A DNA stretch of 64,000 bases from Anagrus nilaparvatae (lineage: Eukaryota > Arthropoda > Insecta > Hymenoptera > Mymaridae). This document shows, piece after piece, positions 12,905 to 23,490 of this stretch. The stretch is from positions 4,650,001 through 4,714,000 of the forward strand of contig JAKSXM010000107.1 of the NCBI GenBank assembly GCA_022575985.1, given 5' to 3'. The translations under genes were made by a program, and so were the position numbers. The stretch's first letter is position 1, and each line of letters begins with the position of its first letter. A model generated the notes under the pieces. It ran no database searches. It saw nothing but the letters and a program-made list of their open reading frames with translations, and was not told the DNA's origin.

Positions 12905-14265
12905 GATCGACTACTAAAATGAAAAAAAAAAAAAAAACAAATTTTGAATTTAATTACCTAATATTTAATTTAAGCATTGCTTTTAAACTATTTTTCACAT
13001 TAAACAGATAACATATAGGATCTTACAATTCAGATATTTTAAACTGATAAACACTAATTAATTAATCTGTGTTAGATAAAAATTTTTTATCAGTAACTAA
13101 TTATGCATAATATATTTAATACTTGAATTATTAAATTTGTGTTCATAAAATTTAAATAAAAAATTTTTTTAATTACAAATACTACGTAGTTAAAAAAGGT
13201 TAATAAACTCACCTTATTTTAAAATATTAGTTTTAGATTAAAATAAAAAATAAGATATTTTTTTTTGCTTGTATTTTGATGTGTACAAAGACCTTGAATT
13301 AATATTTACATCTTGATTTTGATGATAAGAAAAATTTAAATAATCCAAAGGTGTTTTATTCATCCACATTTTTTAATGACCCTTTTTTAATTCTAAACTT
13401 TGCGTAAGTCTAAAACACAATTTTTCTCGAAATAATAAAATTTTTTTGATTTATTGCTCCAAAATTTTTTAAATCAATATAGTATGCATTGTTGATCAAG
13501 TAATAACAAAATCGAAGCTTAAATATTTACTTAGATAATTAATTTTGCACTTGATCATTAAAATAAATTATTATTTTAATATTTATTTGGTTTATTATTC
13601 ACAAACTTAATTACTTTTTTTCGTGTTTTCTTTACTATTATTTATTTTAGAAATTTTAGAATATAAACTTTTAGTACGATAACCCAAACACAAACAGCGG
13701 TATTGCAGTGCAGTGGCGCCATCTTTGTATAGAACAAAATTTTTTTATAGATTTTTTTTATAAGTAATTGCCTATTATTATACTTATAATTATTTATTTT
13801 CTTTTTAAAAGATAAAACGAATTTAAAATTTAATAAAAATTAGGTATTTGGGTACGTTATTTTCAAAATCGAATTAATATTTTTGATTTTAAATAACCCG
13901 CAGAAGTATATGTGCAACTGCGCATGATGTTTGTGTCGTCTGCGTATAAACTGATGTTTGATGCGGTTAAACCGTGTGCATATTATATTATTTATAAACA
14001 ATAAGTGCAGTGCATAAATTAAGTTTACTATATTTTTCCATTTACAAAACTCCTTTTTTAATAAAAATATAACAATTTATAAACTTACTACTAATTTGTA
14101 AACTCAAGTATTAATTATAATTTGCAAATAAAATATTAATAATAAAAAAGTATAGGTTATGCTAAAAGAAGAATTTATTGTATTAAAAATTTAAATATAA
14201 AGAAGAGTACATACAAATTTATAAATTATTTTTACTTCGTCTACAACCTAAGCTTTTATTTTAAA
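12905..14265. promoter_or_regulatory. Shared upstream region of ZAD gene and USP39
   Basis: The two genes start at opposite ends of this 1.36 kb gap and are transcribed divergently. A stretch at about 13,700-13,990 has more G and C than its surroundings, including GCAGTGCAGTGGCGCCATC near 13,702 and an ACTGCGCATG motif near 13,917. That is where I would look for the promoters. No TATA box can be told from the AT-rich background. Confidence 0.4.
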
Positions 14266-16394
14266 ATGTCAGAAACAAACTCTGCAAACAATTCAAATTT
14301 AAAGAGGAAACTTGTTGACAATTATTCGGATAATGATGATGACGATTATGAAGGTATATAATTTTATTTTTATTTACACTTTTTATTTCATTTCCAATTA
14401 TGACATCAACTGTTTGCTAATTTATTTTCAGACTCAATTGGCAATAAACAACAAAAAATTGTACGTAAGAATCAAATTCCTCGATCCTGCCCATATCTTG
14501 ATACTATTAATCGACAGTTCTTAGATTTTGATTTTGAAAAGTTATGCTCAGTATCATTATCCAGGATAAATGTTTATGCGTGCTTAGTTTGCGGAAAATA
14601 TTTTCAAGGTAGAGGTACCAACACGCATGCTTACACTCATAGTGTAGCTGAGAGTCACCATGTATTCTTAAATCTACTAACACTCAAATTTTATTGTTTA
14701 CCAGATAATTATGAGATTGTTGGTAAGTACCATTAATCTTTATTTTCTTCAATATTTTTTGCAAATTCTATATTGAAAGTATCATGTTACAGATTCATCA
14801 TTAGACGATATTAAATATGTTCTAAATCCAACTTTTGAATCTACTCAAATATCAAAACTAGATAAATTTAGTAAGCAATCAAGAGCGATTGATGGCTCAA
14901 TGTATTCTCCAGGAATTGTTGGATTAAATAACATTAAAGCAAATGATTATTGCAATGTAATTTTACAGGTACAAGTCATATAAATAATTATTAATTAAAT
15001 TACTTTTTTAAAATTATTTTAAATCAGTGACTTTTTGCATTTTCATTAGGCCTTATCTCATGTTACACCATTAAGAAATTTTTTCTTAAAAGAATCCAAC
15101 TATTGTAAATTCAACAAATCTTCAGGTGATTCAACCTATTTATTAGTTCAAAGGTTTGGAGAATTAATGAGAAAATTATGGAATCCAAGAAACTTTAAAG
15201 CTCATGTTAGTCCTCATGAAATGTTACAGGCGGTAGTATTGTGGAGTAAAAAAAGATTTCAATTTACAGAACAAGGTATATTCACACAAATCAATCAAGT
15301 TTTTAAAGACTTAAGCAAATTTACTGTTTCAGGTGATCCAATTGATTTTCTTTCGTGGTTTTTAAATGCCTTACATTTAGCTTTAAGTGGAACAAAGAAG
15401 AAAAATTCCAGTGTAATTTATAAAACTTTTTTGGGAAATATGAGAATTTACACTCGTAAAATTCCACCACTTGAATTAGAAGAAAGTCAAAGAAGTGAAC
15501 TTTTAAAGCAAGTAGAGTATGGGGAAACCGTTACTGAAAGTCCATTTCTATATTTAACATGTGATTTACCCCCACCGCCTCTTTTCAAAGATGAGAATAG
15601 AGAAAATATAATTCCTCAGGTAACAAAAAAAAATAATCAAAAAAAACCTTTTTCATCTTTTTTATTCATATTAGCTTTATATTTACAGGTTAATTTATAC
15701 ACTCTTTTGAATAAATTTAATGCGATCACAGAAAAAGAGTATAAAACATACAAAGAAAATTTTATGAAACGATTTGAAATAACTGAACTTCCACCGTATC
15801 TTATTTTGTATATTAAGGTAATTTATTTAACATAAATCAATATTTTTTAAATAATAAAATACATTGAAATAATAAAATAAAATTCTAATTATTTTCTAAT
15901 TTCAGAGATTTACAAAAAATACTTTTTTTGTTGAAAAAAATCCAACAATTGTCAATTTTCCCGTAAAGTATGTATTAAAATTGTACTGTAATTTACATTT
16001 ATTAAATTATTTATACGCAATTAATTTTAATAGGAATGTTGATTTTGGAGATATCTTAACACCAGAAATTAAAGCAAAGCATCCATGTACAATTTATGAC
16101 TTAGTAGCAAATATCGTTCATGATGGAGAACCTGGTCAAGGAACTTATAGAGTACACATTCTCCACAAAGCTAATGGTCAATGGTATGAGATGCAAGATT
16201 TGCATGTTACACAGATTGAACCCCCAATGATAACTCTAACAGAAGCGTATATACAAGTGAGTATAATGAATATTTTAAGTAGTTATTGAATAAAAGAGTA
16301 AATAATCAATTATTTTTATTATTTTTTACAGATTTACGAACTTAGGAGAAATGTGAATACAGGGAATGGAAATCATAGTAAAAATAATAGTTAG
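14266..16394 (+). CDS. USP39: USP39 homologue (U4/U6.U5 tri-snRNP protein 2)
   Basis: A spliceosome factor needed for tri-snRNP recruitment, structurally a ubiquitin-specific protease without activity. Exons: 14266-14353, 14432-14722, 14793-14968, 15050-15275, 15333-15619, 15689-15817, 15906-15967, 16034-16256, 16332-16394; 514 codons plus stop. After a short acidic N terminus the ZnF-UBP domain reads from CPYLDTINRQFLDFDFEKLC through YACLVCGKYFQGRG and HAYTHS to FYCLPDNYEI. The USP domain begins GIVGLNNIKANDY: the position of the catalytic Cys is Asp, as in other USP39 proteins, so it is a pseudoenzyme. Later landmarks are DFLSWFLNALH, ITEKEYKTYKENF, LPPYLI, VEKNPTIVNFPV, ANIVHDG, WYEMQDL and the C-terminal EAYIQIYELRR. 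The introns at 15276-15332 (57 nt) and 15620-15688 (69 nt) are multiples of three and free of stops; I treat them as introns because removing them restores the family sequence (TEQ then GDPIDF; IIPQ then VNLYTLLNKFN). Confidence 0.95.
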
Positions 16395-16635
16395 TTTTTA
16401 AAATAAAATAACTTGTAATATATAAATTTTTTTTTTATATTTACTAAAAAAATTTTTGTAATTATTTATATTGACCAGATTTATTTAAAATTAATTTTAA
16501 ATTAAAACTAAAGAATATGAATTATTTATTCAAACACACTATATTTTTATTTTCAGACACTTTTTGTTTAAAATAAATAGTTTTACTATAAAAGTATTTT
16601 TTTTTTTGTATAAAATTTGTACAAATTGTAAAGTT
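16395..16635. other. USP39 3' flank
   Basis: AT-rich sequence between the USP39 stop and the MULE insertion, presumably the 3' UTR and polyadenylation site. Nothing else seen. Confidence 0.4.
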
Positions 16636-16644
16636 GCTTTGATT

Positions 16645-18056
16645 CGTTCCCGCCCATTCCCCCGAATACCAATCCCCGAATGGACATTTTCCCGATACCT
16701 TTTTCCCCGATGACCATTCCCCCGAATTTACAAAGTTGACATTTCCCCGAAAAACCGTTTACCCGAAACTTTTTCCCCCGAAACATCCATTTACCCGAAA
16801 CCTTTTCCCCGAATTAAAAAAGTAATTATTTCCCCGAATTTTCGTAAAAAAATTATTTAAATACAGTTTTTTAGATTACAATTTCATAATTTTTATTACA
16901 TTCAAATTTTTCATTTTCAAAATTTTTATTACAATTTAATATGGCACCCGATACTGTACAGGTACTCTTGAAAATTGGCAACTCCGTAATTTGCGTAAGC
17001 TTCTACGATTCTCTTTATTCTTCTTTGAGTCTCCAACCATTTTTTTTTTGGTGAATTTTTTACTTTTCTACCAAGAGATATCTCTAGCACTTGAATTTCT
17101 GTATCGGCTTGTTATTTTTTAAATGCCTTTATAGCTGAATAGATATCTGGATGATTTTTACCAACTAATACATGGAACCGTGTATGCCAGCCCTCACTGG
17201 CATTGTTGGTTCTGCTATGATTGGTCAAAGTGCTGGTATACTGGTTCCATAATGATGGGCAATACCTTGGAGGAACGGCGCGGCGGCGTCCTTGTGCTAA
17301 TATGCCAATTACGTAAGTGACTTGAAAATATTCCATAAACCCAGCCATATTTTCGGGAGCATTAGCTTTCACTTCACGGAAAATGGTTGCAACATCACCT
17401 ACAGGAACAAACGCAAGGGCTGCAGTCATATGAGTATAATCTTTGACCTCTGTATTGTCAGGGTCATTATACGCAGTTTGTAATCCCAAAGATTGAATTT
17501 TTCTGTATAGTGCCTGGCACAAATGAAAGAAACATAAATGAATTGGTGCATCTGGAAACATATTTCTCGATGCATTAATTGCTGACAATTCTAGGTCTAT
17601 CATAATTGATCTTGGGTTCAAATCTATTATACCGTAATTTCTTGCTGCTAAAACTAATGCCCGAAGACACAGCTGGTATTGGATGGTTTCTTTTGAAGTC
17701 AACAAACAGTAAGCATAAGGGAACGCTACAATTTCAGAATCCGCGTCAAGAGGATTTTTAAATTTTCCCTTTCTGGTAGATGGCATAAAACTCTTGCTGA
17801 GACATTTGCAAATTCATCTAAGAAAAAAAAAATTTTTTTTTAAATTGGGTTTCGGGGAAAAAAATATTCGGGTAAATTGGGTTTCGGGGAAAAAAATAGT
17901 CGGGTAAATGGCTTTCGGGAAAAAAAATATTCGGGTAAATAGATTTCGGCAAAAAAGACTTTCGGGGTATAGGTTTCGGGGAAAACGACTTCGGGAAAAA
18001 GGGTTTCGGGGAAATGTCCATTCGGGGATTGGTATTCGGGGAAATGGTAGGGAATC
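16645..18056. mobile_element. MULE-type transposon with tandem-array ends
   Basis: The ends are inverted: the left reads (after a few mismatches) CCCCGAATACCAATCCCCG and the right is its complement. The flanks carry a 9-bp direct repeat GCTTTGATT (16636-16644 and 18057-18065), the duplication length typical of Mutator-like elements. Each end, about 190-230 bp, is a degenerate tandem array of CCCCGAA-type units spaced by about 15-25 bp. The centre holds a partial MULE transposase on the minus strand. At 1.4 kb the element is shorter than an autonomous copy. Confidence 0.88.
17112..17786 (-). CDS. MULE transposase domain, truncated
   Basis: A 224-codon ORF with the core of a Mutator-like (MULE) DDE transposase: YAYCLLTSKETIQYQL, then IMIDLELSAINASRNMFPDA with an acidic residue expected in the catalytic site, then the hallmark IHLCFFHLCQALYRKIQ and GLQTAYN. 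The C-terminal part keeps NNASEGWHTRF, which resembles the NN.-E..N/H motif of the family. Full MULE transposases are usually two to three times longer and carry an N-terminal zinc-binding region, which I do not see here. The ATG at 17,786 is the first in frame, but a longer original protein has probably been cut down. Activity is unlikely. Confidence 0.8.
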   Translation of the reverse strand: MPSTRKGKFKNPLDADSEIVAFPYAYCLLTSKETIQYQLCLRALVLAARNYGIIDLNPRSIMIDLELSAINASRNMFPDAPIHLCFFHLCQALYRKIQSLGLQTAYNDPDNTEVKDYTHMTAALAFVPVGDVATIFREVKANAPENMAGFMEYFQVTYVIGILAQGRRRAVPPRYCPSLWNQYTSTLTNHSRTNNASEGWHTRFHVLVGKNHPDIYSAIKAFKK

Positions 18057-18065
18057 GCTTTGATT

Positions 18066-18860
18066 AAATAAAATAAAAAGAAGAATCATTGACCATAACT
18101 CAATGAATCAAAGTAGGAGCTAATAAATATAATTTTTTAAATTTATGAATTTTGATCCAAATGAACAAATCGAGTAACATTTAAAAATTACTATTTAATA
18201 ATACTTCTTAAGAACAAACTACTCACTGCAGAACTCTAATAAAATTTTCTATTTTAATTATTCTATATACACTAGGAATCAAGTTAAAAAGTAACATGGT
18301 TTATGTAAAAAAAATTACAAATTTAAAATAAATATGCATTTTTTCCAATTGGGCTTTAATCATTTTATTCAAATTTTCGTAAAAATAAAAAATTTGGCAT
18401 ATTTTTTATTTCATTTTCTGAATGACTTGATCGGATTACGATAACTTGCTCATGCTGTTTTTAAAAGTCTTTGGGTAAGGGATTTATTGTGAGGTACTAC
18501 TTCTTATATTAATAAATGTGTTATAAGGGTTTTAATATCAGTTTTTTTTTACAATAGTAATATTTTTATTATAATTTTTTAAAGGCGTAAAAAGAAATAT
18601 TTAAAAAAACTTACATTAGAACCCTTATTTATAAATTGGGAAAATTTCTATTTGCATGTTCCATGTTAATTGGCTTAATAGGCTTACATAATAAAATACA
18701 AGTTTAAAAAAAAAAAAAATTATTTATAATTATTTTATTAAACAAGTATATATACTTGCACGTTCCAATACAAAAATTTGAAAATTTTCTTTATTATTAT
18801 TAGGTAAATAAAAATAAAGACGATCAAAAATGGAACAAATTTAGAAATAATTTATTTATT
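18066..18860. other. AT-rich spacer
   Basis: No gene recognised; homopolymer runs only. It ends at the 3' part of the Penelope-like element. Confidence 0.3.
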
Positions 18861-18862
18861 TC

Positions 18863-18895
18863 GACGTTTCGAAAGCTCAGGCTTTCATTATCAAG
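18863..18895 (-). ncRNA. Hammerhead-ribozyme-like motif
   Basis: Read on the minus strand: CTTGATAAT (canonical core CTGATGA), a perfect 6-bp stem II GAAAGC/GCTTTC closing a CTGA loop, then GAAAC and GTC, the second half of the hammerhead core plus the cleavage triplet. The arrangement and position fit the minimal hammerheads of Penelope-like elements. The first core box carries changes that would probably weaken or abolish cleavage. Confidence 0.6.
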
Positions 18896-19426
18896 AAAAT
18901 CTGTAACAATTATAGTTATAATTTTATAAGATATTGTTTCTATTTATACAGAATATTTTTAAAAAATTTTTTTTTTTTTTTTTTTTTTTAATTTTTACTT
19001 ACATAACTTTTATAGAAAATAAGTAACCAAACTATGAAATCACATAATATATAAAAAATATATAAAAAATAGTATACGTTATAAAAACAGAGTCGACCGA
19101 TATTTGTTTATATTATAATAAGTTTATGAATGTGGCTGGAGGACTGTTTTTTAACTGATCCATTTGAAGAAATTATTTTATTTTATTTTTATTTTTATTT
19201 TTAGAAATTATAACGTATTTACGTGGGAGAGGGGTAAAAAATTTTTTTGGAAAAGATTTTAAGACTTTAAAAATTTTTATAGGAGAAAAAAATTTTTTTA
19301 AATTGTAGGAAAAAAATTTTTTTAATTTTGTAGAAAAAAATATATTTAAAATTTTTTTAAAAATTTTGTATGAAAAATTTTTTTAAAATTGTAGGAAAAA
19401 ATTTTTTTAATTTAATTAAGGTAGGT

Positions 19427-19981
19427 TTATTTTAAACGTTTTTTTATTAGGTGTATTGTGTTTTTAAAAAAATATTTCATTTTTTGAGTGTCTTCTCTAC
19501 GGTTTAAAGTGTGTTCAGTGTCTTCTATATGCATCATTTCACTAAAAAAGCGTCTGTAAGGATTTTTTTCAGTGTCTAAAATTTTAATATTTTGGAATTT
19601 AAAGGAAAATTTGTGTTTGGTTTTTCTTCTGTGGATAAAGAAAACTGAGTTTTCTTTTTTCTTTTTATAAGCTCTTTTGTGCTCGTTTATGCGTTTACTG
19701 AGTTTACGTCGGGATTGACCAATATACGAGAAATTACAATCTTTACATTTAATTTTGTATACAATATTATTTTTATCTGCTTTTTTGACTTTGTCCTTCC
19801 CTAGTATTATGATGTTATTAAATTTATTAATATTTTTGTTTATGACAGAAATATTGCATAGTTTTAAGGTGGAAACAATGTCATCATTTAGGTATTTGTA
19901 AAAAGGTACGATCAGTTTATTTTTTGGAACGTTATTTTCAGGGTTAATATTTTGTGGAGGATTTATATTTTTTTGATGCAA
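19427..19981 (-). CDS. GIY-YIG endonuclease domain of Penelope-like element
   Basis: An open frame of about 184 codons without a clear own start (the first codon is TTG), so a fragment of a longer polyprotein. The GIY-YIG signature is plain: IVYKIKCKDCNFSYIGQS followed by RRKLSKRINEHKRA, with the Cys pair that Penelope-like elements have before the YIG, and later HRRKTKHKFSF and RRFFSEMMHIE for the Arg/His/Glu part of the active site. The role of this domain is to nick target DNA during retrotransposition. Without the reverse transcriptase it cannot move by itself. Confidence 0.8.
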   Translation of the reverse strand: MHQKNINPPQNINPENNVPKNKLIVPFYKYLNDDIVSTLKLCNISVINKNINKFNNIIILGKDKVKKADKNNIVYKIKCKDCNFSYIGQSRRKLSKRINEHKRAYKKKKENSVFFIHRRKTKHKFSFKFQNIKILDTEKNPYRRFFSEMMHIEDTEHTLNRREDTQKMKYFFKNTIHLIKKRLK

Positions 19982-20000
19982 ATAAATTTTCTATCCATGA

Positions 20001-20365
20001 TTTTTTGCCCATCTTCGCTCAGATGAGTAATCATTAAATTCAAAAAAATTAAAAGAAATTAATAAGGGGTAAAAACTTTCAGTTAAAAAAAAATAAAAGC
20101 CTGCGTACATACACTTATAAAAAATCTGTTTGGGGCAAATAGATTTTACGTTTGCTACTTGCAGATTTCCGCTTGCTACTATAGCGGAATTCTGTTAGTG
20201 AGGAACGAAATTTTTTTTTCTTGCTCAAACAATTGCAAATGAGCTGAAACGTGTAAAGAAAATTGAAAAAAAATTATAGCTCTTTCAGGATATGCGGACA
20301 GCGCAGCGGTTTTAAATCGTTTGTTTGAGCAAGAAAAAAATTCTTGCGGCTATATATATAATGAA
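20001..20365. other. Spacer with a small inverted repeat
   Basis: CTTGCTCAAACAATTGC near 20,220 and its approximate complement TTTGTTTGAGCAAG near 20,318 form an inverted pair around about 100 bp. This could be a small MITE or part of the neighbouring repeat. No gene seen. Confidence 0.35.
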
Positions 20366-21606
20366 TTTTGGTTCCTCAATGAGGAACTATTGTGATGGTT
20401 AAAATTTTGATTTTTGATTTTTTGGCATAAAAGCACGTTTTGGGACCTCAGGATGCTAAAAAACCGGTTTTTAAAAAAAGTGTGTGTGTGTGTGTGTGTG
20501 TGTGTGTTTCACAAACATTATGGAATTAAAAAAGTAAAAGTAATATTTTATTGACCAGAATTTGAGCTTTTTTTTTTCAAAAATTTTTTTACCAAAAAAG
20601 CTCGAGGTACTTTTTTTTTTTTTTAATTTTGATGTAATACCTAATTTATTTCCATGAAAGTACTTAGACGATTACGATTTTTACTCGATATCTCGAATCT
20701 GATAATTAATTTTTTGAAAATTTTTTTCCTAAAATTTTCGTCACAAAAAAATACAAAAAACCCCAATTTTTTTTTTCTTTCTGGACGTAGTACCTAATTT
20801 ATTTCTATGAGTAGAGTACTAGTTTTAGAATGTTCGTTTATAGTAATATTTTGGATCGGATACCGAAAATTTTCAAAAATTTTTTCTCAAAATTAAAAAA
20901 ACAAAAAAAATAAAAAAACTACAATATTTTTTTTTTTATTTAGTGTAATACCTCATTTAATTCCATTAAGATACTAATATCTGAAAATATTGTAACCAGT
21001 GATATTTCCCAACAATTATGGAATTAAGACCTAATTTTTTTTTCAAAAATACTTTCATTAAAAAATCTCAAACTACTTTTTTTTTTTTTAATTTGAAGGT
21101 AATATACCTCATTTATTTCCATGAAAGTACTTATATTTGAAAGTATGATTTTTACTCGATATCTCAAATCTGATAACTAATTTTTTGAAAATTTTTTTCC
21201 CAATTATTTTTGTCACAAAAAAAATACAAAAAATACCAAATTTTTTTTTTCGTTGGATGTAGTACCTAATTTATTTCTATGAGAGTACTAGTTTTAGAAA
21301 GTTCATTTATAGTAATTTTTTGCATCTGATACCGAATTTTTTCAAATTTTTTTTTGGGTGTAATACTTCATTTAGTTTCATGAAAGTACTTTTAGTACTT
21401 GAAAATATGGTTTTTACTCGATATCTCGAATCTGATAATTAATTTTTTGAAAATTTGTTCCAAAATTTTTGATCAATAAAAAAAACTTAAAAGTTAGTAG
21501 AAATGCATGTATATGATTGCATGCTTGTAATCGGTGATATCTGTGGCATATTGAAGTATTAGCTCATTGTTTGAGGAACCTTAGTGTCAGCTAGTTGGCA
21601 GGGTAT
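20366..21606 (+). mobile_element. DINE/Helentron-like element, copy A
   Basis: The 5' end starts TTTTGGTTCCTCAATGAGGAAC; it is followed by a conserved block (AAGCACGTTTTGGGACCTCA, then AAAACCGGTTTTT), a GT microsatellite (20480-20507), tandem monomers of about 150 bp beginning with TGTAATACCTCATTTA-type strings, and a 3' block TTGAGGAACCTTAGTG that ends in a hairpin of the GCCAGCTAGTTGGC type and AGGGTATTTTT. In this copy the hairpin has one mismatch. No protein encoded. The layout (5' block, microsatellite, tandem array, 3' stem-loop) resembles Helentron-derived DINE-1 elements; this assignment is inference. Confidence 0.7.
20480..20507. repeat. (GT)n microsatellite
   Basis: About 14 GT units within the 5' block of the DINE-like element. 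Other copies have GT or ACGT repeats at the same place, so it belongs to the element. Confidence 0.9.
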
Positions 21607-22065
21607 TTTTTCAGTGCATTGAAAATTTAAAAAATGGTAGATACTCAGTACTCTTAATTGCTAAAAGAATTTAAAATTAAATTTTCTTTATACATTTATT
21701 CTATCGAAATTAAATAGATTCAAGTAGCTTATCAAAATTAAAATCGGTTTCACGAGGACATAATAAACTGGCTAAAAATTTTCATTCTTAAGACGGATTT
21801 AAATAGGTATAATTTTAACTGATTAAAATATTTATTTTATCTAAATTTGTAAAATTTAATTTTGAATTTATGATCACATAATATCTGGAAGTTTGTCAAG
21901 AAAACATCGGGTTTTATATTACAAAAATATTTTACAAAGGATTAACCGAAGAACCTAGTTAAATAAAAAATTTTAAATTAGGATTTGAGTGTGCTGGCCC
22001 CTATATAAAAAATCCGGCCGGCTTTGGCCGGTTTGGCTGGTTTCACTCGGAATCCATCAGGTTTC
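21607..22065. other. Spacer
   Basis: No gene. Near 22,015-22,040 there is a short G/C-rich run of GGCCGG and GGCTGG units (CCGGCCGGCTTTGGCCGG) with no recognised role. Confidence 0.35.
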
Positions 22066-23490
22066 TATCCAGCTTCACTGCGAATTTACTTGACCAGTAC
22101 TTTTTTGCTCAGAAAATATTTTTTATTCTGTGGAAAACTCGATATATTTACCTGATTTCTGCTGTAAAACAGAAGTAGGCAAAATTATTAAAAATTAAGT
22201 AATTTTTGATTTAAGCTTCCTCAAATTTTCAAAATTTTCCGAGATATTAACCCATTAAGTCCGAAGGCCTTTTTTACGTGTCGATTTGTAAACCACTTCA
22301 TAAAACATATTATATACTAGAAATTACAAATAAAATGATGGTCCCTTAAGTAAAAACAGTTGATTTTTAAGAATCTGAGGTCAGATTTTCGATTTAGACT
22401 TCTGGAAAGTCAGTACAGCGGGTCAAAGTTCGCCAAAATTATAAAAAAAGTGTTACGTATAAAAGCCCTGATTATTATGTTACAAAACGCTGTAATTTTA
22501 CTGAAAACCGCTAAATTTTCATTTATTTAATTTTTAGAACTTATATTTTCACCCCAAGAAAAAAATTTAATTTTGGAAAGTGAAAATATAATTTTTCATT
22601 CGCATCCAGAGTCCATATAAAAGTATCTTATACTTACACGTATATTATCTTTAATTTTAGCATTTTTAACGTTTTTCAACAAATTTTCCTCAAAATTTTC
22701 CGTCCGCCATTTTGGAAATTTTTTCTCGCGTTGAAAATATAAGTACTAAACATTAAATAAATAAAAATGTAGCGATTTTTAGTAAAATTACAGCGTTTTG
22801 TAACATAATAATCAGGGATTTTACGTAACGTTTTTTTTATAATTTTGGCCAACTTTGACCCGCTGTACTGACTTTCCAGAAGTTTAAATTGAAAATCTGA
22901 CCTCAGATTCTTAAAAAGCAACTCTTTTTACTTAAGGGACCATCATTTTATTTATAATTTCTAGTATATAATATATTTTTTGAAGCGGTTTACAAATCTA
23001 CACGTAAAAAAGGTCTTCGGACTTAATGGGTTAAGAATATTAAAAAATTTTTTCCTGATGTTCAAAAAATAAGTACCTAAATAAAAGATAAAAGAAATGT
23101 ATACTAATCTAAGAATGAATAATGTTTGAGCCAATATTTTTTCAATTTAAAAAAATAAATTTTTCACCTTATGATATCGGATAAAAATAGACAGAGACCG
23201 AATAAAAATATGGAACATTTTTTAATTCAAACATACAGTTTTTCCGATTTTTCAAAATTTTACGATACTTACTGTACTGAATAGGTTCCTTTTTACCGGA
23301 AAAACATTTTCCAATCAAAATCATGCAAATATGTTAAAAAATAGGTAAAGTAAATTTATAATTTGATCATATATTTTTGTAATTTCCTGGAATTCTTCGA
23401 GTTTTCTACATAACAATAAATGTTTTCCGAGCAAAAAAGTACAATTGTACAATTGACTTAAGTCAAATAAATCCGCAGTGAAGCTGGATA
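22066..23490. mobile_element. TIR element interrupted by a piggyBac-like foldback
   Basis: TATCCAGCTTCACTGCGAAT at 22,066 reappears inverted at 23,490 (complement of TCCGCAGTGAAGCTGGATA). The similarity continues inwards past the shared GTACTTTTTTGCTC and GAAAACTCGA strings. The piggyBac-like foldback at 22251-23030 lies inside it and must be younger. No protein encoded. Confidence 0.7.
22251..23030. mobile_element. piggyBac-like foldback MITE
   Basis: The element begins CCCATTAAGTCCGAAG and ends with the complement, flanked on both sides by TTAA (22247-22250 and 23031-23034), the target site duplication of piggyBac elements, whose ends also begin CCC. The inverted arms exceed 250 bp, leaving a short centre. 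Open frames inside it (for example minus strand 22,676-22,921) are by-products of the repeat. It is non-autonomous. Confidence 0.8.

Larger units (their letters stand above)
18840..20000 (-). mobile_element. Penelope-like element, 5'-truncated
   Basis: A minus-strand fragment with the C-terminal GIY-YIG region of a Penelope-like retroelement (19427-19981), a 3' region with homopolymer-rich repeats, and a hammerhead-like motif at 18863-18895. Such motifs are a known feature of the terminal repeats of these elements. The reverse transcriptase that should lie above 19,981 is missing: the frame has stops there and runs into unrelated sequence. The exact ends are not defined. Confidence 0.75.

Noticed and set aside
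15333..15835. USP39 read as one exon through 15,167-15,835
   Set aside because: The extra residues are absent from the conserved family sequence and both ends have GT/AG sites whose removal restores the expected protein; treated as two short introns.
17814..18089. Pro/Phe-rich repetitive open frames on the minus strand
   Set aside because: They translate the tandem CCCCGAA array of the MULE end; the regular peptide repeat reflects DNA repetition, not a protein.
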